Shown: positions 24,426-33,695 of the stretch, piece after piece | How positions within the stretch are numbered: the first letter of the stretch is position 1 | Layout of the letters: every line of letters begins with the position of its first letter | Assembly: GCA_964462445.1 (NCBI GenBank) | Contig: CAYWXG010000004.1 | Location: 1-64,000 of the forward strand | DNA from: JAGBWK01 sp964462445 | GTDB taxonomy: Bacteria; Bacteroidota; Bacteroidia; Bacteroidales; Muribaculaceae | Length of the DNA stretch: 64,000 nucleotides | Direction of reading: 5' to 3' | The notes under the pieces: generated by a model | The model's database searches: none | Seen by the model: the letters and a program-made list of their open reading frames with translations, nothing else | What the model was told of the DNA's origin: nothing | Program-made: the position numbers and the translations under genes

Positions 24426-25066
24426 ATGAAGCATAAAAATTCATTTGTCATATTTGACAGGCAAGATATTACTCGCGCAGGGATGCGCGAGTATATCCGT
24501 TTGTCGTTTCCCGATTCCGAAATCGTCGAGGTGGAGGATAAGAAAGCGTTGTTGGACGCACTTGCCACGATTTCGGAAATGGAACTTCGATAAGCGATAC
24601 AGTTGTGGTGTTGGACTATGCGTTGTCCGATTTTAAAAGTGTTGACGAACTGTTGGTGGCGGTAAAGCGATTTTCCGAAGTGCAATGGATATTGTTTTCC
24701 TACGAATTGAGCGAGCCCTTTTTCCGCAGGGTCGGAGGTGACGAAAATATAGGTATATTACTGAAAGAAAACGCTGAGGAGGAGATAATTGCGGCATTGG
24801 AAGCGGCCGTTGAGGGTCGTCGATATATATGCCGACAGATTGCCAATCTGCTTGCCGTGCGCGAACCGGCGGTTGTGGAGGCTGAGTTGACCCACACCGA
24901 AATAGAAATCTTAAAGATGATTGCACGAGGCAAGAGTGTCAAAGAGATTGCCGCCGAGCGGTTTTCAAGTACGCCCACAATAATCACTCACAAAAATAAT
25001 ATATTTCGCAAACTGGGGGTCAATAACGTCTATGAGGCGACAAAATATGCCATCAGAGCAGGATAG
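24426..25066 (+). pseudogene. Frameshifted LuxR-type response regulator
   Basis: Two frames add up to one regulator. Residues 1-55 from the ATG at 24426 give KNSFVIFDRQDITRAGM and an N-terminal receiver half, ending at TAA 24591-24593. The remainder continues one frame over as TSISDTVVVLDYALSDF, where the Asp in VLDY sits at the phospho-acceptor position. It ends in a LuxR/FixJ helix-turn-helix (LTHTEIEILKMIARGKSVKEIA, with KNNIFRKLGVNN as recognition helix). Adding one A to the GGAAATGG run near 24577 restores a single protein of about 213 aa. A free-standing start for the second half (24605) would lack half the receiver domain. Confidence 0.75.
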
Positions 25067-25247
25067 TGGAGATGATGGAATATTATATATGATGGTTGGC
25101 TGAAAAATTTCGTGCCGGATTGTATTTTTTGCAAAAATTATTTAATTTTGCTTTTAATAGTAGCGGAAGTATTTGTGGCAAATTCAAAGTCGCGGGTACC
25201 GCTCTGTTGACAACCTAACCGGGGATTTATAGTAGCCTGATTAACCC

Positions 25248-28139
25248 ATGATTTTAGATGTTTCAATTAATAACACGTTCCGACGGTATATCTCATATAT
25301 ATCGACGCTTGTGATGCCCTTGTGCATCGGTTTTGCCGGTGGCGCTACGGGTTTGAGTTTCGTGAATTCATATTCCGAATTGCCGTTCGATAATCCGAAA
25401 GTGTGGGATATAGAGGCGAGTGTGGCTAATAATTGGGCGTTTTTTGGAACTGACAACGGAGTCTTGGCATTTGATGGCAATTTATGGGACCATTATCATC
25501 TCAACAACAAATCGGAGGTGAGAAGTGTTGCGTTTGACGACGTCGAAGGTCGCTTGTATGTGGGCGGTATCAATGAATTCGGTTATTTTGCTCCATCCGC
25601 GGTCGGCTCGCTTGAATATATATGCTTGAGCGACAGTGTCCCCGAACAAAAATTTGTGGGTAACGTGTGGGGAATACACATCGCCGGGAATACACTCTAT
25701 GTGCAAGGCGACCACGAGATTTTAACGTATGACTTGAAAAACCCCGACAGGTCGACTATGGCGCATAGCGAAAACAAACTCAACTGCTCGGATCTGATTA
25801 ATAATACATTGTATCTGGGCACTGAGACGGGTGTCCGCCGAATGGAGTCCGGAAATATTGTGGAAGTCGCGGGAATGGAAGCGCTTGCCGATTCGCGTAT
25901 ACGCGGCATAATGCCGGGCATGAACGGAATTATTATCACTACATCCAATTCCGGAATTTTTGTGTATAAAAACAGTTGCGTGCAGAGAATTACGTTCGCC
26001 ACGGATATTGAAGGCGAAGTCTTTACCTCGGCTATCACTAAGAACAAATTGGCATTGGGTACAATCGGTAAAGGATTGTATTTGATTGATTTGGAAAAAG
26101 GAAATGTCGACATCTACAACGAAAGCAACGGATTGGCGGGGAATACAATTCTATCATTGGCATTTGACGAAAACGGGAATTTGTGGATAGGGGAAGACGG
26201 TGGCGTTGAAATGGTGATTGTAGATATGCCGTTGACCACATTAAGCAATGCCCGATTGTCGATAGGATATGGCTACACTTCGATGGTTCATAATGGCAGA
26301 TTGTGGCTCGGCACCAACCGAGGTTTATACTCTTTGCCGTGGCCGTTGAAATATCCTTTGAAATTCGAGCAGATGCCCGGCATTGAGGGGCAGACGTGGA
26401 ATTTGAAAAAGATTGGTGATCGACTGATGTTGTGCCACGACCACGGATTGTTTGAAATATTATCAGCCGATAGATATAAAAAAGTCAATGGTCCTACCGG
26501 CGTTTGGGATATTCAATCCAAGAAAGGAAATTCGGATAAAGTGCTCATAGGTGCATACGACGGGTTGTATATTGCCAATGTTTTGCCCGGCGGTTTTGGA
26601 AATGTTGCCCGGATAGGCGGTTTCTCAAGTTGTCCCTCGTTCGCTCAGGAAAGTGACTCCGTCGTGTGGTTAAGCGATGGCTCCGAGGGCTTTACGCGTA
26701 TGTGTGTGGATTTCGCTTCCGGCGAGGTGCTATCGACGGATAAGTATGTGATGCCCGATGGTGATGCCTCGGTAGGGATTGTGGTAGAACCGGGCACCGA
26801 CGATCGCCTGCTATTTTGTACTGAAACAGGCATTTACCGATTTAAACCATCATCGAAAAGATTTGTAATCGATGAATACGTGGCGCCATATCTTAAAGCC
26901 GGTCGCAAATATTTGGGGGTAAAGGAGGTGGATAATTGGGTATATATAGTTTCGGATAGCGAGTTTTTGCAAGCGAATGTCATTACACGCGAAGTGTCGT
27001 CGATGCCATTGGTCAATAATCGTATAATAGCGCGTCATTATGGTGATTTGATTAATGTGGTTGATGAGACGACAGTGATATTGCCGACAAACAAAGGTTA
27101 TATTTTTGCTGAATTTGAGCCGGGAGCAAAGGCTATAGATAAGATTTCGCTAAATCCCAACAAGATAAATATGCTCTATACCACAAATTCGGGGGACTCG
27201 TTGCATTATCGTTCCAACTATCTTGACGTTCGCCCCAATATTGAACTCGATTATGCCCATAATTCGGTGAAAATTGTATATGGTAGCGCGGAGATGTCGC
27301 GCGATGGCATGGCTGCGTATCGCTACAAGCTGAATGATGAAAATTGTAGCGCGTTGACGCAGGAGACGGTTAAAGAATTTACGGCGTTAGATCCGGGGGA
27401 ATATACTTTTACAGTTGAAACTACCTACAACGATGGCGGTGTCGCTACCGATGAGATAAGTTTTTCTATTCTTCCGCCCTGGTGGCTTACCAATGTGGCA
27501 AAGATAATATACTGCGTGCTTTTGCTTGGTGCCACAGTGCTGATTGTCAAGGTGGTGCAGCGTAGGGTGAAGCGCCACGAGAGAGAATTGGTGAAAGAAC
27601 AGGAAGCGGAGATTTTGCGCCAAAAGATTGAGTTTCAGGAGAAAGAACGTCAGCAACAGGTGCAAATAGCAATGCTTGAGCGCGATAAGATGCAACTCGA
27701 TTACAATCGCAAGTCGCAGGAGTTGACTAATCTGTTGATGAGCGAGGCGAATAAGAACGATCTGTTGCAAGAGGTTAAAGATGAATTGAGTAAGACGATG
27801 AATTCTCCCTTGCTGTCGGCCGATCAGCGCGCCATGATAGGTAAATTATATGAAAAGATAAAACTTGGAAGCCATACGGAGAAAGTGCTTGAGCGAGTGG
27901 AGGAGGAATTCAATCTGCTCCATAATAATTTTACGCAGAAATTGCGCCAAAAATTTCCGTCGCTTACCAATGCTGAAATTATACTTTGCGCCTATATAAA
28001 AATGAATCTGCCAACCAAGGAAATTGCGCCGCTTATCAATATCTCGTTGCGCGGAGTTGAGACGATGCGCTATCGAGTACGCAAGAAACTTGGTCTAAAT
28101 CGCAATGATAGTTTGTCGGGATTTATCGCCAATTTTTGA
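25248..28139 (+). CDS. Membrane-bound propeller/Y_Y_Y sensor with LuxR-type DNA-binding domain (PUL regulator)
   Basis: A 963-aa one-component regulator. An N-terminal signal-anchor region (about 10-35) is followed by a periplasmic β-propeller of two-component-regulator-propeller repeats (about 45-640; for example LWIGEDGGVEM and LWLGTNRGLYSL). A Y_Y_Y domain follows (about 655-740, ending DEISFSILPPWW), then one membrane helix (about 748-768), a Glu/Gln-rich coiled coil (about 772-870) and a C-terminal helix-turn-helix (about 895-960: LTNAEIILCAYIKMNLPTKEIA, then GVETMRYRVRKKLGL). It lacks histidine kinase and receiver domains, so it is not an HTCS. Its place at the head of an 18-kb plus-strand glycan locus makes it the likely sensor-activator. 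Confidence 0.88.
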   Translation: MILDVSINNTFRRYISYISTLVMPLCIGFAGGATGLSFVNSYSELPFDNPKVWDIEASVANNWAFFGTDNGVLAFDGNLWDHYHLNNKSEVRSVAFDDVEGRLYVGGINEFGYFAPSAVGSLEYICLSDSVPEQKFVGNVWGIHIAGNTLYVQGDHEILTYDLKNPDRSTMAHSENKLNCSDLINNTLYLGTETGVRRMESGNIVEVAGMEALADSRIRGIMPGMNGIIITTSNSGIFVYKNSCVQRITFATDIEGEVFTSAITKNKLALGTIGKGLYLIDLEKGNVDIYNESNGLAGNTILSLAFDENGNLWIGEDGGVEMVIVDMPLTTLSNARLSIGYGYTSMVHNGRLWLGTNRGLYSLPWPLKYPLKFEQMPGIEGQTWNLKKIGDRLMLCHDHGLFEILSADRYKKVNGPTGVWDIQSKKGNSDKVLIGAYDGLYIANVLPGGFGNVARIGGFSSCPSFAQESDSVVWLSDGSEGFTRMCVDFASGEVLSTDKYVMPDGDASVGIVVEPGTDDRLLFCTETGIYRFKPSSKRFVIDEYVAPYLKAGRKYLGVKEVDNWVYIVSDSEFLQANVITREVSSMPLVNNRIIARHYGDLINVVDETTVILPTNKGYIFAEFEPGAKAIDKISLNPNKINMLYTTNSGDSLHYRSNYLDVRPNIELDYAHNSVKIVYGSAEMSRDGMAAYRYKLNDENCSALTQETVKEFTALDPGEYTFTVETTYNDGGVATDEISFSILPPWWLTNVAKIIYCVLLLGATVLIVKVVQRRVKRHERELVKEQEAEILRQKIEFQEKERQQQVQIAMLERDKMQLDYNRKSQELTNLLMSEANKNDLLQEVKDELSKTMNSPLLSADQRAMIGKLYEKIKLGSHTEKVLERVEEEFNLLHNNFTQKLRQKFPSLTNAEIILCAYIKMNLPTKEIAPLINISLRGVETMRYRVRKKLGLNRNDSLSGFIANF

Positions 28140-28447
28140 TTTTTTGCGTGGTGTGTACGAGGTGGATTGTGGCAATTTTGACGCAATAAGTATTTGATTT
28201 TATTACCAAAAATGAGATTTTTGTAGAGAAAAGTTTATGTGGGGTAAAAAATGTGCTGTAAAGCGTATTTTGTAAAACGTTAAAAATCAGCGGTATATAT
28301 TTCGTGCGTAGTTTTGACGTATTATATTTTAAGGGTTGACGTAATATTGAAAGTATATTTAGTAATTTTTTTTTAATAGAAACTTAATTTTGCAAAATAA
28401 AGTTAAAGGTCACAAGCTATTACGGACTTACATAAATAAAGAAATAA
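28140..28447. other. Intergenic spacer before the GH16 gene, with a possible -7 box
   Basis: AT-rich spacer of about 308 nt with no gene. TAATTTTG at 28385-28392 is a candidate -7 element for the downstream glycan genes, with no clear -33 partner. This is the most plausible place for the regulator encoded upstream to act. Confidence 0.45.
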
Positions 28448-29818
28448 ATGAAAAAGATTTATCATTACAGTATCCTACTTCTTTCGCTTACGCTAATGTC
28501 GTGCGGCGATGATTCTAATGGCGATCCAACACCTTCTCCATCGGGTGGTGGCATGGAGATTACTGCAACTTCTTCAATCTCGCTTGAAAATGTGCCGAGT
28601 GAAGGGGCTCAATTTACATTGACGGTCACTTCTAATGGTGATTGGCGTATTTCTTCCGACAGCCAATGGATTACGCATTTTCCCTCGGGAGGTGTGAAGA
28701 ACGAGGCGACTGAAGTTAAGGTGACAGTTGCTGAAAATACCGGTTTTGATTCGCGCGACGGCGCTTTGACTATTAAATCCGGCAACGTAAGCAAGGTGGT
28801 TAATATTCATCAGATTTCAACGAACCAGCTGACATTGTCGAGCAACGAGTTGATGTGTGGCTCGGCCGAATCGGAATTAAGTGTTACAGTAAATAGTAAT
28901 GTCAATTGGGAGGCTGTAGTCGACGTTGATTGGTGTATAGCTGTTCCCTCCAATGGCATAGCGGGCAAAACCGAAGTTGTTGTAAAAACTTTGGTAAATG
29001 ACACAAGTAAAGATCGCACGGCCAACGTCACATTTAAAGCCGGAGAATCAACGGCAGTGGCAACGGTAACTCAATATGGCGAAAATATAGTTGTCCCAGA
29101 AGGATATGCGATGGTTTGGCACGATGAATTTAATGAAGGAACGAAACTTAACAGCGATTGGACAATCGAGGTACAACCTTCGGGTTGGGTTAACAATGAA
29201 CTCCAAAATTATGTAAATCGTCCGGTCGACGGCAAGAACACAGTGGAATTGAAAAATGGTTTCCTCAATATAAATTGTTTCAAAGCCTCTGACGGAAAAA
29301 TTTATTCAGGCCGTGTATATGCGAAGGCAAGAAGCGGTTGGACCTACGGGTATTTCGAAGCGCGCATCAATTTGCCGTCAGGAAAAGGCACGTGGCCGGC
29401 ATTTTGGATGATGCCTGTCAACTTCACAAGTTGGCCGGATGATGGAGAAATGGACATCATGGAAGAGGTTGGCGTTGTGCCTAATGAAGTTTCGTCGAGT
29501 TTGCATGCTTTAGGTCACGTTCACACTAATAATACACAGGTGACTAAAGCGCGCATGCTCCCCGGAGCGGAAGGCAGTTTCAATACCTATGCAATGGAAT
29601 GGACTCCCGACAAGATTACCACATACGTAAACGGACAGCCGTTGTTGACCTATTACAATGATGGTGGTGGCGAATACAACTGGCCGTACAATGATCCATT
29701 CTATGTGATATTAAACCTCGCATGGGGTGGAAGTTGGGGTGGTATGAACGGTGTTGACGAAAGCGCACTACCTGTGACCTTGCTCGTTGACTACGTCAGA
29801 GTGTTCCAAAAGAAATAA
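28448..29818 (+). CDS. Surface endo-β-glucanase: lipoprotein with two BACON domains and GH16
   Basis: A 456-aa SPII lipoprotein (LMSC, Cys19, then GDD). Two BACON domains lie at about 36-122 and 124-212; each shows the W-(R/E)-x(n)-(S/D)-x-W pattern and a closing TV.Q or NIHQ strand. The GH16 catalytic domain covers about 218-456 and contains the active-site motif GEMDIMEE with Glu334 as nucleophile, Asp336, and Glu339 as acid/base. WGGSWGG near the end also fits. In β-glucan loci such enzymes cut β-1,3 or mixed-linkage glucans at the cell surface. The gene precedes SusC/SusD, so its products would be imported by them. Confidence 0.93.
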   Translation: MKKIYHYSILLLSLTLMSCGDDSNGDPTPSPSGGGMEITATSSISLENVPSEGAQFTLTVTSNGDWRISSDSQWITHFPSGGVKNEATEVKVTVAENTGFDSRDGALTIKSGNVSKVVNIHQISTNQLTLSSNELMCGSAESELSVTVNSNVNWEAVVDVDWCIAVPSNGIAGKTEVVVKTLVNDTSKDRTANVTFKAGESTAVATVTQYGENIVVPEGYAMVWHDEFNEGTKLNSDWTIEVQPSGWVNNELQNYVNRPVDGKNTVELKNGFLNINCFKASDGKIYSGRVYAKARSGWTYGYFEARINLPSGKGTWPAFWMMPVNFTSWPDDGEMDIMEEVGVVPNEVSSSLHALGHVHTNNTQVTKARMLPGAEGSFNTYAMEWTPDKITTYVNGQPLLTYYNDGGGEYNWPYNDPFYVILNLAWGGSWGGMNGVDESALPVTLLVDYVRVFQKK

Positions 29819-30500
29819 ATGCTTGCAAGAGAATAGATGAGAGAGGGGAGCTGCCATTTGGGTTAATATATAGTGCAGCTCACTCCCAATCTCAACTTTA
29901 AAAACAAGCCTAACTCTAACAAAACCAACAATAGCGAACGGCTTTAAAACGAACCTGATTTCAACCTAAAAAAACAACGATAAAGAGAAAATAATCAACA
30001 TAAACATTAACCCTTAAATAAACAAATCCTAAAATCTAAAGAAAGAAACAGACTTTACCCTAAAATCCATGTAAATCCCAACTCAACGATCTAAAGTCTT
30101 GATGGTTGATCTTAAAACTAAAATTGCCATAGTCAAGCGAATCTGTAATATAGGAATTGTAAAATGGTTTGGTACTGACCATAACTAAATTCAATATAAT
30201 AAGTAGAAGTTATTAAATGATTCGAATTTAAGGAATTTTGGTATTACGAGAAAATACAAAGGGGCTTGAGACTCGGGCGGTTGAAGGATTGAACAATGAA
30301 AAGAAGTTGAAAAGCTAAAAATTTTTTAAGAGCAAATGTTTCGATAACTCTCTGACACTAACTAAATAAAAAAGAAAACAACTAAGAGAATTGCCTTAAA
30401 TCATTGGTCTCAGAGAGGATATCGGAAATATCTGAAACTCGAAATAAATTTCACCAACTTCAAACAAACTCATTAACTAATCAATAACCCCCTAAATCAC
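29819..30500. other. Long A-rich leader before susC-like gene
   Basis: Spacer of about 680 nt with strong A bias on the plus strand and no credible reading frame. I find no clear TAnnTTTG box, no riboswitch consensus and no intrinsic terminator after GH16. It may be an untranslated linker within one long transcript or house an unrecognised promoter or antisense RNA. Confidence 0.4.
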
Positions 30501-33500
30501 ATGAAAAAACTACTTGTTCTATTTTGCCTGTGGACATCAGTAGCACTTGCAGCGCAAAACGTAACGGTGCAAGGAACAGTCTATTCGGCATCAGACGGAG
30601 ACCCTCTGATTGGTGTTTCTGTAATGGAAAAGGGTGCTTCAATTGGAGTTGCCACAGATTTTGATGGTAAATTTGAATTAAAAACACATGTAGGAGCGAC
30701 TCTTGAGATTTCCTACGTAGGTTACAAACATCAGACCTATAATGTGGCAGGCGAAGCAACCGGAGTTGAAATTTACATGACAGAAGATTCACAACAACTC
30801 GATGAGGTGTTGGTAATCGGTTATGGTACACAAAAGAAAAGTGTTGTAACAGCTGCAATTTCAAAAATCGATGAAGAAGCGTTGGCACAGACCTCACCGG
30901 TACGTATCGACAACGCTCTTAAAGGATTGACCTCAGGTGTGACAGTAACATCATCGTCAGGTCAGCCGGGAGCTGCCTCACAGGTGCGTGTACGTGGTAT
31001 CGGTACAATTAACAATTCCGACCCGCTTTACATCGTTGACGGTATGCCTATCGAAGGTGGTATCGACTATTTGAACCCCACCGATATCAAGAGTATCGAG
31101 GTTCTTAAGGATGCTGCTTCCGGAGCCGTTTACGGTGCTCGTGCTGCTAATGGTGTAATCCTCGTGACAACCAAGAGCGGTTCGGTAGGACGCGCTAAAA
31201 TCACTTACGATTTTAACTATGGCTGGCAATCACATTCAAAATCACTTCGTATGCTCAACGCATCAGAGTATGCAGTGATGAAGAATGAGGGTTATTTGAA
31301 CATTGGACAATCAGCACCCTACGCCGATCCTTACAGCTACGGTAAAGGTTACGACTGGCAAGACGCTATCTTCAATGACGGCGCACCCGTTCAAACTCAC
31401 CAACTTTCAGTATCAGGCGGTAAAGAGGATATCAACTACTATTTCTCGTTAGGCTACTTGGATCAAGAAGGTATCGTAGGCGGTGATTGGGACCATTCAA
31501 ACTACAATCGTTTGACACTTCGTTCAAACGTTCAAGCAACATTGTTTGATGACTCAAAGAAACGCGACTACCTTAACAAATTTACTATTACGACCAACTT
31601 ATCATATGCACGAATTCACTCAAAAGGTATCGGTGATAGCGGTTACTATGGAGGTCCTATCGTCAGCGCATTGGGTATGTCTCCATTGTTGACCCCGACT
31701 TTGAGCGGTGATGCAGCAAAACAGCAACTCGACTATTTCGCAGCGAACCCCAACTATGTACCTCGCTACGATGCTAACGGTAACCTTTACACTGTTCCCG
31801 AAGCATGGGGTGGCGGTTACCAAGAGTTGATCAACCCGTTCTATGAATTCTCATTCCCGGCAGGTAAGAACTGGAGCCACAAATTTGTGTTCAACATCAT
31901 CGGTGAATTGCAAATTTGGGACAACATCAAATATCGTATCAGTTATGGTGGCGACCTCGCATTCTGGGGAAGCGAATCACATACAGAAGCCGCATATTAC
32001 AGCAACTTGCGTTTCACTAACGTTGACGATGCAACAGCAAGTTCAAGTTGGAACCGCGGCTACACTTGGCAGATTGAAAACGTATTATCATGGAACAAAT
32101 CGTTTGGCGCTCACAACGTTGATATCGTGTTGGGTCAATCAGCAAAAGAATCCAATGGATATTACCTTGGAGCATCAGCCGACAAATTGTACAACTACAA
32201 CAAACCTTATGTAGACGTTGCACAAGGGCAAGCCGGTGTTGAAGGTGACAACCGCACAGGTTGGGGTGGACCGAACAATGCATGGCCTCGCTTGTTGTCG
32301 TACTTCGGTCGTGTTAGTTACGACTTCGACGGCCGCTACATGTTGCAAGCAACAGTACGTCGAGATGGTTCTTCTCGCTTCGGTTCAAATAACAAATGGG
32401 CTACCTTCCCATCATTCTCATTGGGTTGGAATCCGACAAACGAAGAATTCTTGAAAGATCGTCCTTGGTGGTGGACAAACACAAAGGTTCGCTTCTCTTG
32501 GGGTAAGAATGGTAACGAGGCTATCGGTGACTTCGCATACACAGTGCTCACTAATGGTGGTAACAACTTCTACTTCGGTCCTGAAGGTTCAGGTCAAACT
32601 TACGGTTCGAAATCATCAGGCCTTGCCAACGAAGATTTGCGTTGGGAGGAATCAACACAAACTGACGTAGGTCTCGACTTCGGATTCTTTGGCAACTCGT
32701 TGCAGTTCTCTATCGACTACTATAAGAAACGTACAACCGGCATGTTGATGACAATGCAAGTGCCGACTTACGTTGGTGAAACCAAACCTATCGGTAACGT
32801 AGGTAAGATGGACAACCAAGGTGTTGAAATGGAACTTAATTGGAACAAGACATTCGGCGACTGGCAGGTAAACTTGGGTGGAAACCTCAGCTACTTGAAG
32901 AACGAACTTATCGAATACGGCAACTCAGAAGGATATGCCAACCTCGATAACAATGGTACAGCCGGAACAATCACCCGAGCAGAGAACGGAGAAGTATTCC
33001 CCTACTTCTACGGCTTCCAGACAGGCGGTATTATCCAAAATCAAGCCCAAGCAGATGCTTACAACGCACAATACGGACTTGAATCAGGAAATACTTACTT
33101 TGCAACCCCCGGTGACGTGATATTCCTCGATAGCAATGGTGACGGTACAATTTCAGTTGACGACCGTACGAAATTGGGTAAAGGTCTTCCCGATTGGACA
33201 TATGGTTTCAATTTTGGAGTAAACTATAAGGGCATTGCACTTACCGCATATTTCCAAGGCGTTTGGGGCAACAAGATTTATGACGCATCACTCCGTGGCG
33301 ACACACCCGCAAAGAATATGCCGGGTTGGATGCTCAATCGTTGGACTGGCGAAGGTACATCTAACAAAGTGCCTATCTACCGCATGGGTGACGCTCGTAA
33401 CTGGCAATCGTCCGACATCTATTTGAACGACGGTGCATACATGCGTTGCAAGAACATCACACTTTCTTACACACTCCCGTACAATCTCGTTCATAAAGTA

Positions 33501-33665
33501 GGTATTGACAATTTCCGCGTATATGTGACAGCAGAAAACCTCTTTACTTTGACCAAATACCGTGGCTTTGACCCGGAAGTAGGTTCAGGGACAGGTATTG
33601 GTGTTGACTATGGCGTTTATCCGCAAGCACGTACATTCTCAGTCGGATTTAACATCTCTCTTTAA
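30501..33665 (+). CDS. SusC/RagA-family TonB-linked outer-membrane transporter
   Basis: A 1054-aa SusC-type β-barrel importing oligosaccharides with energy from TonB. A signal peptide (1-18) is followed by a CarboxypepD-reg-like domain at about 22-95 (VQGTVYSASDGDPLIGVSVM), the TonB-box region EVLVIGYGTQKKS at about 105-117 and a plug at about 120-235 (VRVRGIGTINNSDPLYIVDG, then GARAANGVILVTT). The barrel ends in PQARTFSVGFNISL. susD follows 30 nt downstream. Specificity for β-glucan oligosaccharides is inferred from the GH16, GH5 and GH3 neighbours. Confidence 0.96.
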   Translation: MKKLLVLFCLWTSVALAAQNVTVQGTVYSASDGDPLIGVSVMEKGASIGVATDFDGKFELKTHVGATLEISYVGYKHQTYNVAGEATGVEIYMTEDSQQLDEVLVIGYGTQKKSVVTAAISKIDEEALAQTSPVRIDNALKGLTSGVTVTSSSGQPGAASQVRVRGIGTINNSDPLYIVDGMPIEGGIDYLNPTDIKSIEVLKDAASGAVYGARAANGVILVTTKSGSVGRAKITYDFNYGWQSHSKSLRMLNASEYAVMKNEGYLNIGQSAPYADPYSYGKGYDWQDAIFNDGAPVQTHQLSVSGGKEDINYYFSLGYLDQEGIVGGDWDHSNYNRLTLRSNVQATLFDDSKKRDYLNKFTITTNLSYARIHSKGIGDSGYYGGPIVSALGMSPLLTPTLSGDAAKQQLDYFAANPNYVPRYDANGNLYTVPEAWGGGYQELINPFYEFSFPAGKNWSHKFVFNIIGELQIWDNIKYRISYGGDLAFWGSESHTEAAYYSNLRFTNVDDATASSSWNRGYTWQIENVLSWNKSFGAHNVDIVLGQSAKESNGYYLGASADKLYNYNKPYVDVAQGQAGVEGDNRTGWGGPNNAWPRLLSYFGRVSYDFDGRYMLQATVRRDGSSRFGSNNKWATFPSFSLGWNPTNEEFLKDRPWWWTNTKVRFSWGKNGNEAIGDFAYTVLTNGGNNFYFGPEGSGQTYGSKSSGLANEDLRWEESTQTDVGLDFGFFGNSLQFSIDYYKKRTTGMLMTMQVPTYVGETKPIGNVGKMDNQGVEMELNWNKTFGDWQVNLGGNLSYLKNELIEYGNSEGYANLDNNGTAGTITRAENGEVFPYFYGFQTGGIIQNQAQADAYNAQYGLESGNTYFATPGDVIFLDSNGDGTISVDDRTKLGKGLPDWTYGFNFGVNYKGIALTAYFQGVWGNKIYDASLRGDTPAKNMPGWMLNRWTGEGTSNKVPIYRMGDARNWQSSDIYLNDGAYMRCKNITLSYTLPYNLVHKVGIDNFRVYVTAENLFTLTKYRGFDPEVGSGTGIGVDYGVYPQARTFSVGFNISL

Positions 33666-33695
33666 TGTTTCTCACATTTAAAAAAAGATAACACA

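Noticed and set aside
25248..28139. Hybrid two-component sensor (HTCS)
   Set aside because: After the propeller, Y_Y_Y and membrane segment there is only a coiled coil and a LuxR-type helix-turn-helix. No histidine kinase or receiver domain is present.
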